The notes under the pieces were generated by a model that saw nothing but the letters and a program-made list of their open reading frames with translations, ran no database searches and had not been told where the DNA came from. From the NCBI GenBank assembly GCA_016718345.1, contig JADKDN010000004.1:186001-250000 (forward strand): a stretch of DNA of 64,000 nt, written 5' to 3'. The DNA comes from Flavobacterium sp. (lineage in GTDB: Bacteria > Bacteroidota > Bacteroidia > Flavobacteriales > Flavobacteriaceae). Every line of letters begins with the position of its first letter. The stretch's first letter is position 1. This document shows positions 46,747 through 56,000 of the stretch, piece after piece. Position numbers and translations under genes: made by a program.

Positions 46747-48219
46747 ATGATCGCACACAACACAAAGATTATCGGAGAAGGTTTAACTTATGATGATGTT
46801 TTATTAGTTCCCAATTACTCTAATGTACTTCCGCGTGAAGTCAGTATTCAATCTAAGTTTTCAAAAAACATAACACTCAACGTACCTATTGTATCAGCCG
46901 CAATGGATACTGTAACAGAAAGTGCGATGGCTATAGCGATGGCGCAAGAAGGCGGTATAGGTGTTTTACATAAAAATATGACTATTGAGCAACAAGCTGC
47001 CAAAGTACGCAAAGTAAAACGAGCTGAATCAGGAATGATTATTGATCCTGTGACTTTACCCTTGACATCAACAGTTGCTGATGCTAAAAATGCCATGAAA
47101 GAATATGGTATTGGAGGGATTCCCATTGTGGATGAAAATAGAATTTTGAAAGGAATTGTAACCAATCGAGATTTGCGTTTTGAAAGAAACAATAGCAGAC
47201 CCATAGTTGAGGTGATGACAAGTAAAAATTTGGTCACAGTTGCCGAAGGTACTTCATTGGAACAAGCCGAAGTAGTTTTACAAGGCAACAAAATAGAAAA
47301 ACTTCCTGTGGTGAATGCAAAATATGAATTAGTTGGATTAATCACTTTTAGAGATATTACCAAATTAACTCAGAAACCCATAGCTAACAAAGATGTATAC
47401 GGCCGTTTGCGTGTTGCAGCTGCTATTGGAGTTACTGGTGATGCGGTCAATAGAGCGGAAGCACTGGTAAAAGCAGGTGTTGATGCTATCATTATCGATA
47501 CGGCACACGGACATACACAGGGTGTTGTGAATGTTTTAAAAGAAGTAAAATCTAAATTTCCTAAAATAGATGTGATTGTTGGTAATATAGCAACACCAGA
47601 AGCCGCAAAATATTTAGTAGAAAATGGTGCCGATGGTGTTAAAGTTGGAATCGGACCTGGTTCTATTTGTACTACTCGTATTGTTGCTGGTGTTGGCTTC
47701 CCTCAGTTTTCGGCAGTGCTTGAAGTAGCAAATGCAATAAAAGGCTCTGGAGTTCCAGTTATTGCTGATGGTGGAATTCGTTACACTGGAGATATTCCGA
47801 AAGCAATTGCTGCTGGAGCTGATTCGGTGATGCTAGGTTCACTACTTGCTGGAACTATGGAATCACCTGGTGAGACTATTATTTTTGAAGGTAGAAAATT
47901 TAAATCCTATCGAGGAATGGGGTCTGTTGAAGCCATGCAAGAAGGTTCAAAAGATCGTTATTTTCAGGATGTGGAAGATGATGTCAAGAAATTGGTTCCC
48001 GAGGGAATCGTTGGCCGTGTTCCTTACAAAGGCGAATTGAATGAAAGCATGCAACAGTTCATTGGCGGACTTCGTGCAGGAATGGGCTATTGTGGTTCAA
48101 AAGATATTCCAACCCTACAAGAAACGGGACGTTTTGTTCGGATTACAACTAGTGGAATTAATGAAAGTCACCCACATAATGTAACGATTACAAAAGAAGC
48201 TCCTAATTATTCAAGATAA
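46747..48219 (+). CDS. guaB: IMP dehydrogenase
   Basis: Oxidises IMP to XMP, the controlling step of GMP synthesis. It has 490 residues: the N-terminal LTYDDVLLVPNYSNVLPREV, two CBS domains (about 95-205) with PVTLPLTSTVADAKNAMKEY, the catalytic loop KVGIGPGSICTTRIVAGVGF with Cys near residue 305, and the late flap RGMGSVEAMQEGSKDRYFQD. A TAAATTTG near 46709 could be the -7 element. Intact and of normal length. A terminator follows. Confidence 0.97.
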   Translation: MIAHNTKIIGEGLTYDDVLLVPNYSNVLPREVSIQSKFSKNITLNVPIVSAAMDTVTESAMAIAMAQEGGIGVLHKNMTIEQQAAKVRKVKRAESGMIIDPVTLPLTSTVADAKNAMKEYGIGGIPIVDENRILKGIVTNRDLRFERNNSRPIVEVMTSKNLVTVAEGTSLEQAEVVLQGNKIEKLPVVNAKYELVGLITFRDITKLTQKPIANKDVYGRLRVAAAIGVTGDAVNRAEALVKAGVDAIIIDTAHGHTQGVVNVLKEVKSKFPKIDVIVGNIATPEAAKYLVENGADGVKVGIGPGSICTTRIVAGVGFPQFSAVLEVANAIKGSGVPVIADGGIRYTGDIPKAIAAGADSVMLGSLLAGTMESPGETIIFEGRKFKSYRGMGSVEAMQEGSKDRYFQDVEDDVKKLVPEGIVGRVPYKGELNESMQQFIGGLRAGMGYCGSKDIPTLQETGRFVRITTSGINESHPHNVTITKEAPNYSR

Positions 48220-48242
48220 GAAGTAAAACATTAAAAATGTAT

Positions 48243-48275
48243 AAAAAAGTGTAAGATTTTCTCTTGCACTTTTTT
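48243..48275. terminator. Terminator between guaB and the Kef antiporter gene
   Basis: AAAAAAGTGTAAGA (from 48243) pairs with TCTTGCACTTTTTT (to 48275) with one mismatch. It lies between convergent stop codons and is flanked by A and T runs, so it can serve both strands. Confidence 0.88.
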
Positions 48276-48279
48276 ATAT

Positions 48280-50511
48280 TTAGTCGTGAACTAAATCAGT
48301 TAAAAGTTTTTTATCACCCACAATCCAAAGAATATCATCTTTCTCTAAAACAATATCCGATTCAGGGTTGAGAATCCGATTTCCTCTTTTTTCGATACCC
48401 ACCACCAAACCGTGAGTTTTTTCCCTTAATTTGGATTCTCTTATGGTTTTTCCAATGTACGACTCATTTTTTAATTCAATCTGACGCAATACAATTTCTG
48501 CTTCAGCGGAAGTCGAAGGAACTTCAATTTCATGTTGCTCTAAGTACTTTTTGAATTCGTTGACTTGGGTATCGTTACCTATGATACAAATTTCGTCACT
48601 TGGAAATAAACGATCATTTCTTTTGGGAATATTAATCATAATATCACCACGCTTTATTGAAGCGATATTGATTCCCATTTGCTCTCGAATTTGGAGATCT
48701 TTTAATGTTTTTCCAATGATGTTCGATTCTTTAGCGATTTCAAAGTAGGCCATGTGACCATCCCAAGGGGACAAATCGCTTCTGCTCCTTCTTGCTCGTG
48801 TAATTTCTCTATCATTCAAATTGGTCAAAAAATGATTTTCAATTTTATGATATTGTTGATTTAATTTTTTTCGGAAAGCAAAATAAATAAACAAGGCAGC
48901 AATCAATGCAATTATTGCTACAAAAGGGGAGAAAAAGATATTTAGTAGAAATCCGATAAAAAATATGGTTAGGAGTAATCGAAACAGAATCATCATAATA
49001 ATTGGGCCTCGATATTTACGTTCTTCCATCAAAATTGAAACCTCTTCGGCTGCAACTCGTCTCATAGAAAGTGCCCATAAGAAAGGCGATAGAAAGAGTA
49101 AAGTTATTAAAGCTCCTAGTGCATTTCCGAATTTAAAATTTTCAACCATAGGTAAGATGAATCGGGATGAAAGTAAGATAGTAGCTACAATGATTACTGA
49201 AACTACTATCACGAATGTGAGATAAGAATTTATTACTTTTTGCCAATTACTCACCGACTTTATAGATTGTGTATTTGCACTATAACGTTCAATTCTTTTT
49301 ATCCATTTTCTAGGTAGTTTTTTGGATAAGAACTCTGAAAAGGGAGTAGCCATTTTTATCATAAATGGCGTGCTGAAAGTGGTTACAGCCGAGACGGCTA
49401 CTACAATTGGATACAAAAATGAACTTGTTACATTAAGTGTAATTCCAAGAGTAGCAATAATAAAGGAAAATTCCCCAATTTGAGATAAACTCATTCCAGT
49501 TTGTACGGATTCTTTCAAGGGTTGACCAGAAAGTAATGCGCCAATTGTTGAGGTAAATGACTGCCCAAAAATGGTAATTAAAGATAAAATTAGAACGGGG
49601 ATAGCGTGTTCATATAACGCCTGTGGATTGATTAACATTCCAACGGATACAAAAAATACAGCTCCAAATAAATCTTTAACAGGTTTTACCAAGTGTTCTA
49701 TGTGCTCAGCCTGTGTAGTTTCGGCAATGATAGAGCCCATGATAAATGCCCCAAGTGCTGGCGAAAATCCAACATTTGCAGCTAAAACCACCATCATTAA
49801 GCAAAGAGCGATTGAAATGATAAGTAACATTTCATCGGTAAGTAAATGTTTTGCTTTTTTTAGTAAAGTAGGAATGAAAAAGATTCCACTTACAAACCAT
49901 AGGGTCAAGAAAAAGATTAGCTTAAAGATTGATTGGAGTAAGGCGCCTCCCGAAAATTGTTCACTAACAGCGATTGTAGACAATAAAACCATCATTAAAA
50001 TAGCAAGAATATCCTGAACGATGAGTGAACCGATAACAATTCCAGCAAATTTTTGAGCCTTGACTCCTAGCTCATCAAATGTTTTAAGAATTATAGTTGT
50101 GGATGAAATAGAAAGAATGACACCTAAAAAAATACTGTCCATTTTAGACCAATCCATCCATTGCCCGGCCAGAAAACCAATAAATACCATGGATACAATT
50201 TGAGTAGTAGCAGTAATAGAGGCAGTTCCGCCCACTTTCATTAATTTTTTAAAACTGAATTCTAGTCCCAAACTAAATAAAAGAAAAATAACACCAATTT
50301 CTGCCCAAACTTCTACACTTTTGATATCTGTTACTGATGGAAAAAAATCAAAATGATTTCCTGCTAAAAAGCCTGCAATTAAATAGCCTAAAACCAGTGG
50401 TTGCTTTAGTTTTTTAAATAATAAAACAGCAATGCCCGCAGTTAAAAGGATTAATCCTAAATCACTGATTAGTGGTTCTAAATGATGAGATGTTGCTGCA
50501 ATTGCAATCAT
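48280..50511 (-). CDS. Kef-type cation:proton antiporter with two TrkA-C domains
   Basis: A 743-residue CPA2-family transporter. Twelve to thirteen membrane spans fill about residues 10-540, with AEIGVIFLLFSLGLEFSFKK and SSTTIILKTFDELGVKAQKF. The conserved QDILAILMMVL carries the transport Asp. The C-terminal cytosolic part has two TrkA-C (RCK-C) modules (about 590-660 and 670-740: IREQMGINIASIKRGD, IVLEKDDILWIVGDKKLL), but no NAD-binding TrkA-N domain is seen, unlike E. coli KefB/KefC. It probably exchanges K+ or Na+ for protons. The frame is intact. Confidence 0.92.
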   Translation of the reverse strand: MIAIAATSHHLEPLISDLGLILLTAGIAVLLFKKLKQPLVLGYLIAGFLAGNHFDFFPSVTDIKSVEVWAEIGVIFLLFSLGLEFSFKKLMKVGGTASITATTQIVSMVFIGFLAGQWMDWSKMDSIFLGVILSISSTTIILKTFDELGVKAQKFAGIVIGSLIVQDILAILMMVLLSTIAVSEQFSGGALLQSIFKLIFFLTLWFVSGIFFIPTLLKKAKHLLTDEMLLIISIALCLMMVVLAANVGFSPALGAFIMGSIIAETTQAEHIEHLVKPVKDLFGAVFFVSVGMLINPQALYEHAIPVLILSLITIFGQSFTSTIGALLSGQPLKESVQTGMSLSQIGEFSFIIATLGITLNVTSSFLYPIVVAVSAVTTFSTPFMIKMATPFSEFLSKKLPRKWIKRIERYSANTQSIKSVSNWQKVINSYLTFVIVVSVIIVATILLSSRFILPMVENFKFGNALGALITLLFLSPFLWALSMRRVAAEEVSILMEERKYRGPIIMMILFRLLLTIFFIGFLLNIFFSPFVAIIALIAALFIYFAFRKKLNQQYHKIENHFLTNLNDREITRARRSRSDLSPWDGHMAYFEIAKESNIIGKTLKDLQIREQMGINIASIKRGDIMINIPKRNDRLFPSDEICIIGNDTQVNEFKKYLEQHEIEVPSTSAEAEIVLRQIELKNESYIGKTIRESKLREKTHGLVVGIEKRGNRILNPESDIVLEKDDILWIVGDKKLLTDLVHD

Positions 50512-50613
50512 ATACAGTGTTGTTTTTATATAGTATCTTGGCTAATTTACAAAAAAGTAAGTTTTTTTAAGGTCTAATTGAGACTTAAAAAAGTGTTAAG
50601 TATTTATTTTATA

Positions 50614-50641
50614 AAAAAAGCCATCGGTTAGGATGACTTTT
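50614..50641 (-). terminator. Terminator of purB
   Basis: On the minus strand AAAAGTCATC pairs with GATGGCTTTT, one mismatch, around CCTAACC, followed by seven T (the A-run at 50613-50619). It is 20 bp beyond the purB stop. Confidence 0.8.
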
Positions 50642-50659
50642 AGTAAAAATAGTTCTTGA

Positions 50660-52006
50660 TTATACTCCTAGAAAATTGCTTGGTGTAATTTGCATCAACT
50701 CCGTTTTGATAGCCTCAGAAACATCTAGAGTTGCTATAAAAGCATGAATCGAATTTTTGGTGATAGCTTCGTTGGTTCGGGTTAAACCTTTTAAGGCTTC
50801 GTAAGGATTGGGGTAGCCTTCACGACGCAATATAGTTTGTATCGCTTCGGCAACAACGGCCCAATTTTTTTCTAAATCTTCTTGGAATTTGGGTTCGTTC
50901 AATAGTAATTTATTCAATCCTTTCAAGGTAGCTTCAAAGGCTATTAAAGTATGTCCTATGGGAACACCAATGTTTCTCAAAACAGTACTGTCTGTTAAAT
51001 CCCGCTGTAATCTAGAAACAGGTAATTTGGCGGATAAGTGTTCAAAAATAGCATTGGCAATTCCTAAATTTCCTTCAGAATTTTCAAAATCAATAGGGTT
51101 TACTTTATGCGGCATCGCAGATGAACCAATTTCTCCCGCTTTAATCTTTTGTTTGAAATAATCCATAGAAACATAAGTCCATATGTCTCTATCTAAATCA
51201 ATAATGATGGTATTGATTCTTTTTAAAGCATCAAAAAAAGCGGCAAAATGGTCGTAATGTTCAATTTGTGTCGTAGGGAAAGAATGATGCAATTCAAGAG
51301 TATCTTCAACAAATTGTTCTCCAAATTTTCTCCAATCTATTTGTGGATAAGCCACATGATGTGCATTAAAATTGCCCGTTGCTCCACCAAATTTAGCAGC
51401 AAACGGAATATTAAATAACAAACGCATCTGTTCCTCTAATCGTTCCACAAATACACCAATTTCTTTCCCCAAACGAGTTGGTGAAGCGGGTTGCCCATGA
51501 GTTCTAGCAAGCATAGGGATATCACGCCATTCCATGCTTAACTCTTTTAGTTTGGCAGTCAAAGAAATTAGTGAAGGAAGATATACTTTCTCAAAAGCTT
51601 CTTTGGTTGAAAGCGGAATAGCGGTGTTATTAATATCTTGTGAAGTTAACCCAAAATGAATAAACTCTTTGTATTGAGACAAACCCAGTTTTTCAAAAGC
51701 TTCTTTTATAAAATATTCTACCGCTTTTACATCGTGATTGGTCACTTTCTCAGTTTCTTTTATCCAAAGAGCATCTTGGGTAGAAAAGTTTTTGTAAATG
51801 TTTCGTAAGCTTTCAAATAGAGTGGGGTTCACTTCTTTTAATTGAGGCAAAGGAATTTCGCATAAAGCGATGAAATATTCAATTTCTATTAATACCCGAT
51901 ATCTGATTAAAGCTTCTTCAGAGAAAAATGGAGCTAAGGAAATAGTTTTGTTTCTATATCTTCCGTCAATAGGGGATATAGCATTCAATTCGTTTAAAGT
52001 AGTCAT
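50660..52006 (-). CDS. purB: Adenylosuccinate lyase
   Basis: Acts twice in purine synthesis (SAICAR to AICAR, adenylosuccinate to AMP). The start MTTLNELNAISPIDGRYRNK at 52006 is the family start; an in-frame Met 12 codons upstream gives an unlikely tail. Fumarase-superfamily motifs are FGLTSQDINNTAIPLSTKEA, ARTHGQPASPTRLGKEIGVF and the signature SSAMPHKVNPIDFENSEG. 448 residues, intact. A terminator follows. Confidence 0.96.
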   Translation of the reverse strand: MTTLNELNAISPIDGRYRNKTISLAPFFSEEALIRYRVLIEIEYFIALCEIPLPQLKEVNPTLFESLRNIYKNFSTQDALWIKETEKVTNHDVKAVEYFIKEAFEKLGLSQYKEFIHFGLTSQDINNTAIPLSTKEAFEKVYLPSLISLTAKLKELSMEWRDIPMLARTHGQPASPTRLGKEIGVFVERLEEQMRLLFNIPFAAKFGGATGNFNAHHVAYPQIDWRKFGEQFVEDTLELHHSFPTTQIEHYDHFAAFFDALKRINTIIIDLDRDIWTYVSMDYFKQKIKAGEIGSSAMPHKVNPIDFENSEGNLGIANAIFEHLSAKLPVSRLQRDLTDSTVLRNIGVPIGHTLIAFEATLKGLNKLLLNEPKFQEDLEKNWAVVAEAIQTILRREGYPNPYEALKGLTRTNEAITKNSIHAFIATLDVSEAIKTELMQITPSNFLGV

Positions 52007-52067
52007 TGTTGTTGTGTTGTTTATACTGAATTTGTAGCGCAAAAATAAGGAATAGTATTCAGTTTTC

Positions 52068-52760
52068 TTATATCAAATAGGATAATCGTTCTTTTAAAAT
52101 CACTAATCCTTCACTCGCTATTGTATCAATAACCTCAATGGAATTTCTAAGATTTGGTATTTTTGCTGGTTTCGGATCAATGTAAAAAAGAGGAGTTTTA
52201 GGTTGCGTAAAATCTATCAATCCAGCAGCTGGGTATACTTGAAGCGAAGTGCCAACAACGGCAAAAATATCGGTTTCTTGTGTGAGATATACTGCCTCTT
52301 CAAGTGCAGGTACATTCTCACCAAACCAAACAATATGCGGTCGCAACTGATGTTGATTGGGGTCTACATCCCCAAGATGTAAATCATCTTGCCAATCCAG
52401 AATATAATTAACATTTTTAGTGCTTCTCACTTTTAACAATTCACCATGCAGGTGCAGAATGTTAGAACTACCTGCACGTTCATGCAAATCATCCACATTT
52501 TGAGTAATGATATGTACTTCAAAATCTTGTTCCAAATCGGCTAGAATTTGATGCCCTAAATTGGGTTGTACTTCTTTTAATTGCTGTCTTCTCTTGTTGT
52601 AAAAGTCGAGTACAAGAGCAGGGTTTTTCATCCAACCTTCAGGGGTGGCTACATCCATGACGTTATGACCTTCCCAAAGTCCGTCGCTATCTCTAAAGGT
52701 TTTAATACCACTTTCGGCACTTATACCTGCACCTGTCAAAACTACTAGCTTCTTTTTCAT
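52068..52760 (-). CDS. cobB: NAD-dependent protein deacylase (sirtuin, class III)
   Basis: Removes acyl groups from lysine using NAD. The start MKKKLVVLTGAGISAESGIK at 52760 gives 230 residues. NAD-binding and catalytic motifs are GAGISAESGIKTFRDSDGLW, QNVDDLHERAGSSNILHLHG (catalytic His), and PHIVWFGENVP. The four Cys residues that hold zinc in E. coli CobB are not in their usual places here (RSTKNVNYILDWQDDL, then GDVDPNQHQLRPHI). I believe this is common in Bacteroidota sirtuins of the same class. The gene lies divergent from a trmH-type gene. Confidence 0.93.
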   Translation of the reverse strand: MKKKLVVLTGAGISAESGIKTFRDSDGLWEGHNVMDVATPEGWMKNPALVLDFYNKRRQQLKEVQPNLGHQILADLEQDFEVHIITQNVDDLHERAGSSNILHLHGELLKVRSTKNVNYILDWQDDLHLGDVDPNQHQLRPHIVWFGENVPALEEAVYLTQETDIFAVVGTSLQVYPAAGLIDFTQPKTPLFYIDPKPAKIPNLRNSIEVIDTIASEGLVILKERLSYLI

Positions 52761-52825
52761 ATCTCTAAAATGCATTAGGATATAAAACTACACTTTTTTA
52801 GTATTTTTGCCAAAAATATAGTGAC

Positions 52826-53491
52826 ATGGTTGACTTGGATTACCTTGCTTTTTTGGAAGATTTTTTAACAGAAAATAGAAAGGAAAAATTTTTGAAAGTA
52901 CTGCAAAACAGAACCAATCATTTTACAGTGGTTGTTGAAGATGTTTTTCAGATGCACAATGCTAGCGCAGTGATGCGAAGTTGTGAGGTTTTTGGTATTC
53001 AGCAGATGCACGTTATTGAACAACGTTTTGGAAAACGCATCGATAAAGAAATTGCTATGGGTGCACAAAAATGGGTCGATATTCATGCTTTTGACAGTGT
53101 TGATGGCTGCATTACTACTCTTAAAAGAAAAGGCTACCAAATTATCGCAACCACTCCTCATGAAAACGACTGTTTGCTGGAAGATTTTGACATATCAAAG
53201 CCTAGTGCACTGTTTTTTGGCACCGAAAAAGAAGGGCTTTCAGAAGAGATTATGCAACAAGCCGATGGCTTTCTAAAAATTCCTATGGTGGGTTTTACTG
53301 AAAGCCTCAACATCTCTGTTTCGGCTGCTATCATCATTCAGAATTTGACGAACCGACTTCAAAACTCTAATTTAAATTGGCAATTGTCTGCTGATGAAAT
53401 TCTCGAAAAGCGTTTGGCATGGGCTAAGAATTCGATTAAGGATATTAAACGAATTGAGCAACGGTATTTTCAAGATTTGAAATTGAAGTAA
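52826..53491 (+). CDS. TrmH-family RNA 2'-O-methyltransferase
   Basis: A SPOUT enzyme that methylates the 2'-OH of a tRNA or rRNA nucleotide, 221 residues. Visible motifs: RTNHFTVVVEDVFQMHNASA and VMRSCEVFGIQQMHVIE (motif 1 region), then ALFFGTEKEGLSEEIMQQAD and IPMVGFTESLNISVSAAIII (motifs 2 and 3, the SAM knot). The C-terminal basic helix follows. It fits the TrmH (tRNA Gm18) group, but the exact target is inferred. A TATTTTTG at 52802-52809 may be its -7 element. Confidence 0.9.
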   Translation: MVDLDYLAFLEDFLTENRKEKFLKVLQNRTNHFTVVVEDVFQMHNASAVMRSCEVFGIQQMHVIEQRFGKRIDKEIAMGAQKWVDIHAFDSVDGCITTLKRKGYQIIATTPHENDCLLEDFDISKPSALFFGTEKEGLSEEIMQQADGFLKIPMVGFTESLNISVSAAIIIQNLTNRLQNSNLNWQLSADEILEKRLAWAKNSIKDIKRIEQRYFQDLKLK

Positions 53492-53527
53492 ATTGTAGTT
53501 TTGAGTTTTGTGGTTATTTTTTCTCGA

Positions 53528-54079
53528 TTAGTCTTCACTGGTATTCATCTCAAAAAAACTAAAAATGGAACCTCCGTAGCTTTTCTTGAATGAAAAATGG
53601 ATTAAGTGATCGAGTTTGGTATATTTAGAATGTTCGATAATCATCATTCCGCCTTCTTCCAATAAGTTATTTGAAAAAACAGATAGTACTATGGTGTCAA
53701 ACGTTTTCTGATCTAAAGCATAAGGCGGGTCAGCAAAAATAATGTCGTATTTGCTATTGCTTTTTTCAATAAACTTCAAGACATCACTTTTAATAGCTGC
53801 AATATTGAAGTCAAATTCTGCAGCTGTTTGCTTGATAAATTTCACGCAACCAAAATCACCATCAACCGAGGTGATATTGTTGCTTCCTCGTGAGGCAAAT
53901 TCATAACTAATATTGCCAGTTCCAGAGAATAAGTCTAAAACTTTTAAGCTCTCAAAATTGAAATGGTTGTTCAATACATTGAAAAGAGCTTCCTTGCTCA
54001 TGTCGGTAGTAGGGCGAACGGGAAGATTTTTTGGTGGAGAAATACGTCTGCCTTTGTATTTCCCTGAAATGATTCTCAC
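53528..54079 (-). CDS. rsmD: 16S rRNA (guanine-966 N2)-methyltransferase RsmD
   Basis: Methylates G966 of 16S rRNA during 30S assembly. It has 183 residues: MRIISGKYKGRRISPPKNLP (family start), VRPTTDMSKEALFNVLNNHF, the SAM-binding VLDLFSGTGNISYEFASRG, and the catalytic IIFADPPYAL (NPPY-type motif as DPPY). The start ATG overlaps the stop of the upstream DUF3822 gene (54076-54079), so the two are translationally coupled. Intact. Confidence 0.96.
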   Translation of the reverse strand: MRIISGKYKGRRISPPKNLPVRPTTDMSKEALFNVLNNHFNFESLKVLDLFSGTGNISYEFASRGSNNITSVDGDFGCVKFIKQTAAEFDFNIAAIKSDVLKFIEKSNSKYDIIFADPPYALDQKTFDTIVLSVFSNNLLEEGGMMIIEHSKYTKLDHLIHFSFKKSYGGSIFSFFEMNTSED

Positions 54080-54897
54080 GATTGAAAAAGAATAAAATGT
54101 TTCAAATTATCCGCTTTAGAAAACGAATTGTTTTTCTGTAAATCGGAGACGTCAAATAGAGATACATTTCGAATGTATTTGTAGGCTATTTTGAAAAAAG
54201 GACTCTCTTCATCGATGATGCCTAGAAATTCCAAATTGAAACTTTCTGGATTCATATTCAATTGTTCGGCAGTAAAAAGCAAATAGTAAATCAAATCTTC
54301 AGGCGTTTTATAGTCAAACGAATTGAATAAAAGTAAATGTTGATTTTGTACAATAATAATTTCAAAATGTTCAGAACCTATGTGAACAAACATTTTTTTA
54401 GCATCAACATTCTTTGAAATATCTAATAATTTGGTAACTAAAATGGTATTACTGTGTTTGTAGGTAAAGAAACCGAATTCATCAACAAAGTAATTATTGA
54501 TATTGACATAAGGAATGTAAACGGTGTTCATTTGATAAGAGATTATCTCATCAAAAGCGAAAAAATCTGTCTCAAAAACCTTGGTATTGTATTGTAAATA
54601 ACTGCCTAAAAACTGGTCATCAAAAACTGCAGTTGGAACAAATGTAGAAAGATTATTGTCGTGTAAGACGGTAATTTCATCATAGGTTTCACTTAATTCT
54701 TGATTTTCATCTCTGGCTTTTGCAAACAAGGATTCAATAGTAGCCGACTTATTAGTGGTATCAAAAACAATATCTTTAAAAGACAGAATAGTATTGTTTA
54801 GAGTATCAAAGCAACAAAAAGAAAATCCTGTCAAGGAAACTTGTATAGAAAGCTTTCTGTATTTCTTCTCGGTAATGTTGGCGTTATTTACTAACAT
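54076..54897 (-). CDS. DUF3822 family protein
   Basis: A 273-residue protein of a Bacteroidota-specific family (DUF3822) encoded directly upstream of rsmD across Flavobacteria. It shows an FtsA/actin-like plan in part: the start KLSIQVSLTGFSFCCFDTLN, then FVHIGSEHFEIIIVQNQHLL and FNSFDYKTPEDLIYYLLFTA. No membrane span or catalytic motif is visible. The overlap with rsmD suggests a joint function, unproven. It is the last gene before the homopolymer block. Confidence 0.9.
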   Translation of the reverse strand: MLVNNANITEKKYRKLSIQVSLTGFSFCCFDTLNNTILSFKDIVFDTTNKSATIESLFAKARDENQELSETYDEITVLHDNNLSTFVPTAVFDDQFLGSYLQYNTKVFETDFFAFDEIISYQMNTVYIPYVNINNYFVDEFGFFTYKHSNTILVTKLLDISKNVDAKKMFVHIGSEHFEIIIVQNQHLLLFNSFDYKTPEDLIYYLLFTAEQLNMNPESFNLEFLGIIDEESPFFKIAYKYIRNVSLFDVSDLQKNNSFSKADNLKHFILFQS

Positions 54898-55002
54898 GTG
54901 TTTTTTGTGGATTCAAAAATCTAAAAATAGCGAACCCGACAAACTTACAAATTTTTTAAATGACTGTAATTTTTAAATAGCAAAATTCAATTGCAAACAA
55001 TT

Positions 55003-55875
55003 TTAATGGGGGGGGAATTTTGGTTTTTTTTTCTTGAGTAAGGGGGGTTAAAATTTTTTTTTTTTTTTATTTTTTTCCTTTTTAATTTTTTTTTTGAATT
55101 TTTTTTTTTTTTGCCTTTTTTTTTTTTTTTTTTGTTTTTCCCCCTTTTTGTTGGGTTTTTTCTTCCCCAATTCCTCCCCCCCCCCGCGCGGCCCAGGAGG
55201 TTTTATTGTTTTTTTCGGGAAAGAAGGGCGGGTTTTATTTTTTCCCAATTTTTCTCCCCCCCCCCCTTTTTTCGGCTGTGGGTCCCCCCCTCCCCGCCCC
55301 CTTCCCCTCTTAAATTTCTTAATTTCTTTTAACAATTATTTATTTTTTTTTTTTTTTTTTTTGCTTTTTTAATTTAAACCTTATTACTCCAAGTTTTTTT
55401 TTTTTCAACTCTTTTGAAGGTTTTTTTGGCATTTTCCCCATTTTAATTTTCTTTTTTTTTCATCTATTATGATATGGTTTTCACATACACCTCCCTTTCC
55501 CCCCCCCCCCTCCACAAATAAACTTTATAAGGGTTATGGGACGCTTTTGGCTCCCCGTCCCCCCCCTTTCTCCCAAAAAAATAAGCAAGCCCGAAGGCCT
55601 TTTTTCAACCGCCGCATCCTACCCTTTCCAATTCCCCCCAAATTTTTAAATTATCTTTTGTTTTTTTTGTTGGTTTTTTTTTTTTTCTCTTACAATAAAA
55701 ATTTTTTTTTTTTTTTCCCCTTCCCCCCAACCCCCACTAAAAAATAAAAAAAAAAAAAAAAAATTAAATTTTTTTTATTTTTTTTTTTTCTTGTAAAAAA
55801 ATCCACTAAAAAAAATGTGGAAGTAGGGTTTTTTTTCCCACTTATTCAAATTATTTTTTTGGGCTGTTTTTTTTT
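55003..55875. other. Homopolymer-dominated low-complexity block, likely artefact
   Basis: About 870 bp composed mostly of runs of T, C, G and A (for example poly-T runs over 15 nt, C-runs of 10 nt and a stretch of about 20 A). Codon structure, GC balance and gene density differ entirely from both sides. Long open frames here only reflect Pro/Phe/Lys homopolymers. The flanking gene order is the ordinary flavobacterial one, so the block most likely replaces a short intergenic region with poor-quality base calls. No gene is claimed. Confidence 0.75.
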
Positions 55876-56000
55876 ATTTAACTTCAGAAAAATTATAAAA
55901 AAATAAATAATCTAGTTCTTCAGAATTAATTTATTTTAGAACATTACTATTGAAATTTCCATTGCTATTTTCTCGTACTTTGCACAAAATAAAATCCTAA

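Noticed and set aside
55048..55747. Open frames of up to about 95 codons in the homopolymer block, on both strands
   Set aside because: They encode only runs of Phe, Pro, Lys and Gly produced by base runs, with no family pattern; the block is probably poor sequence.
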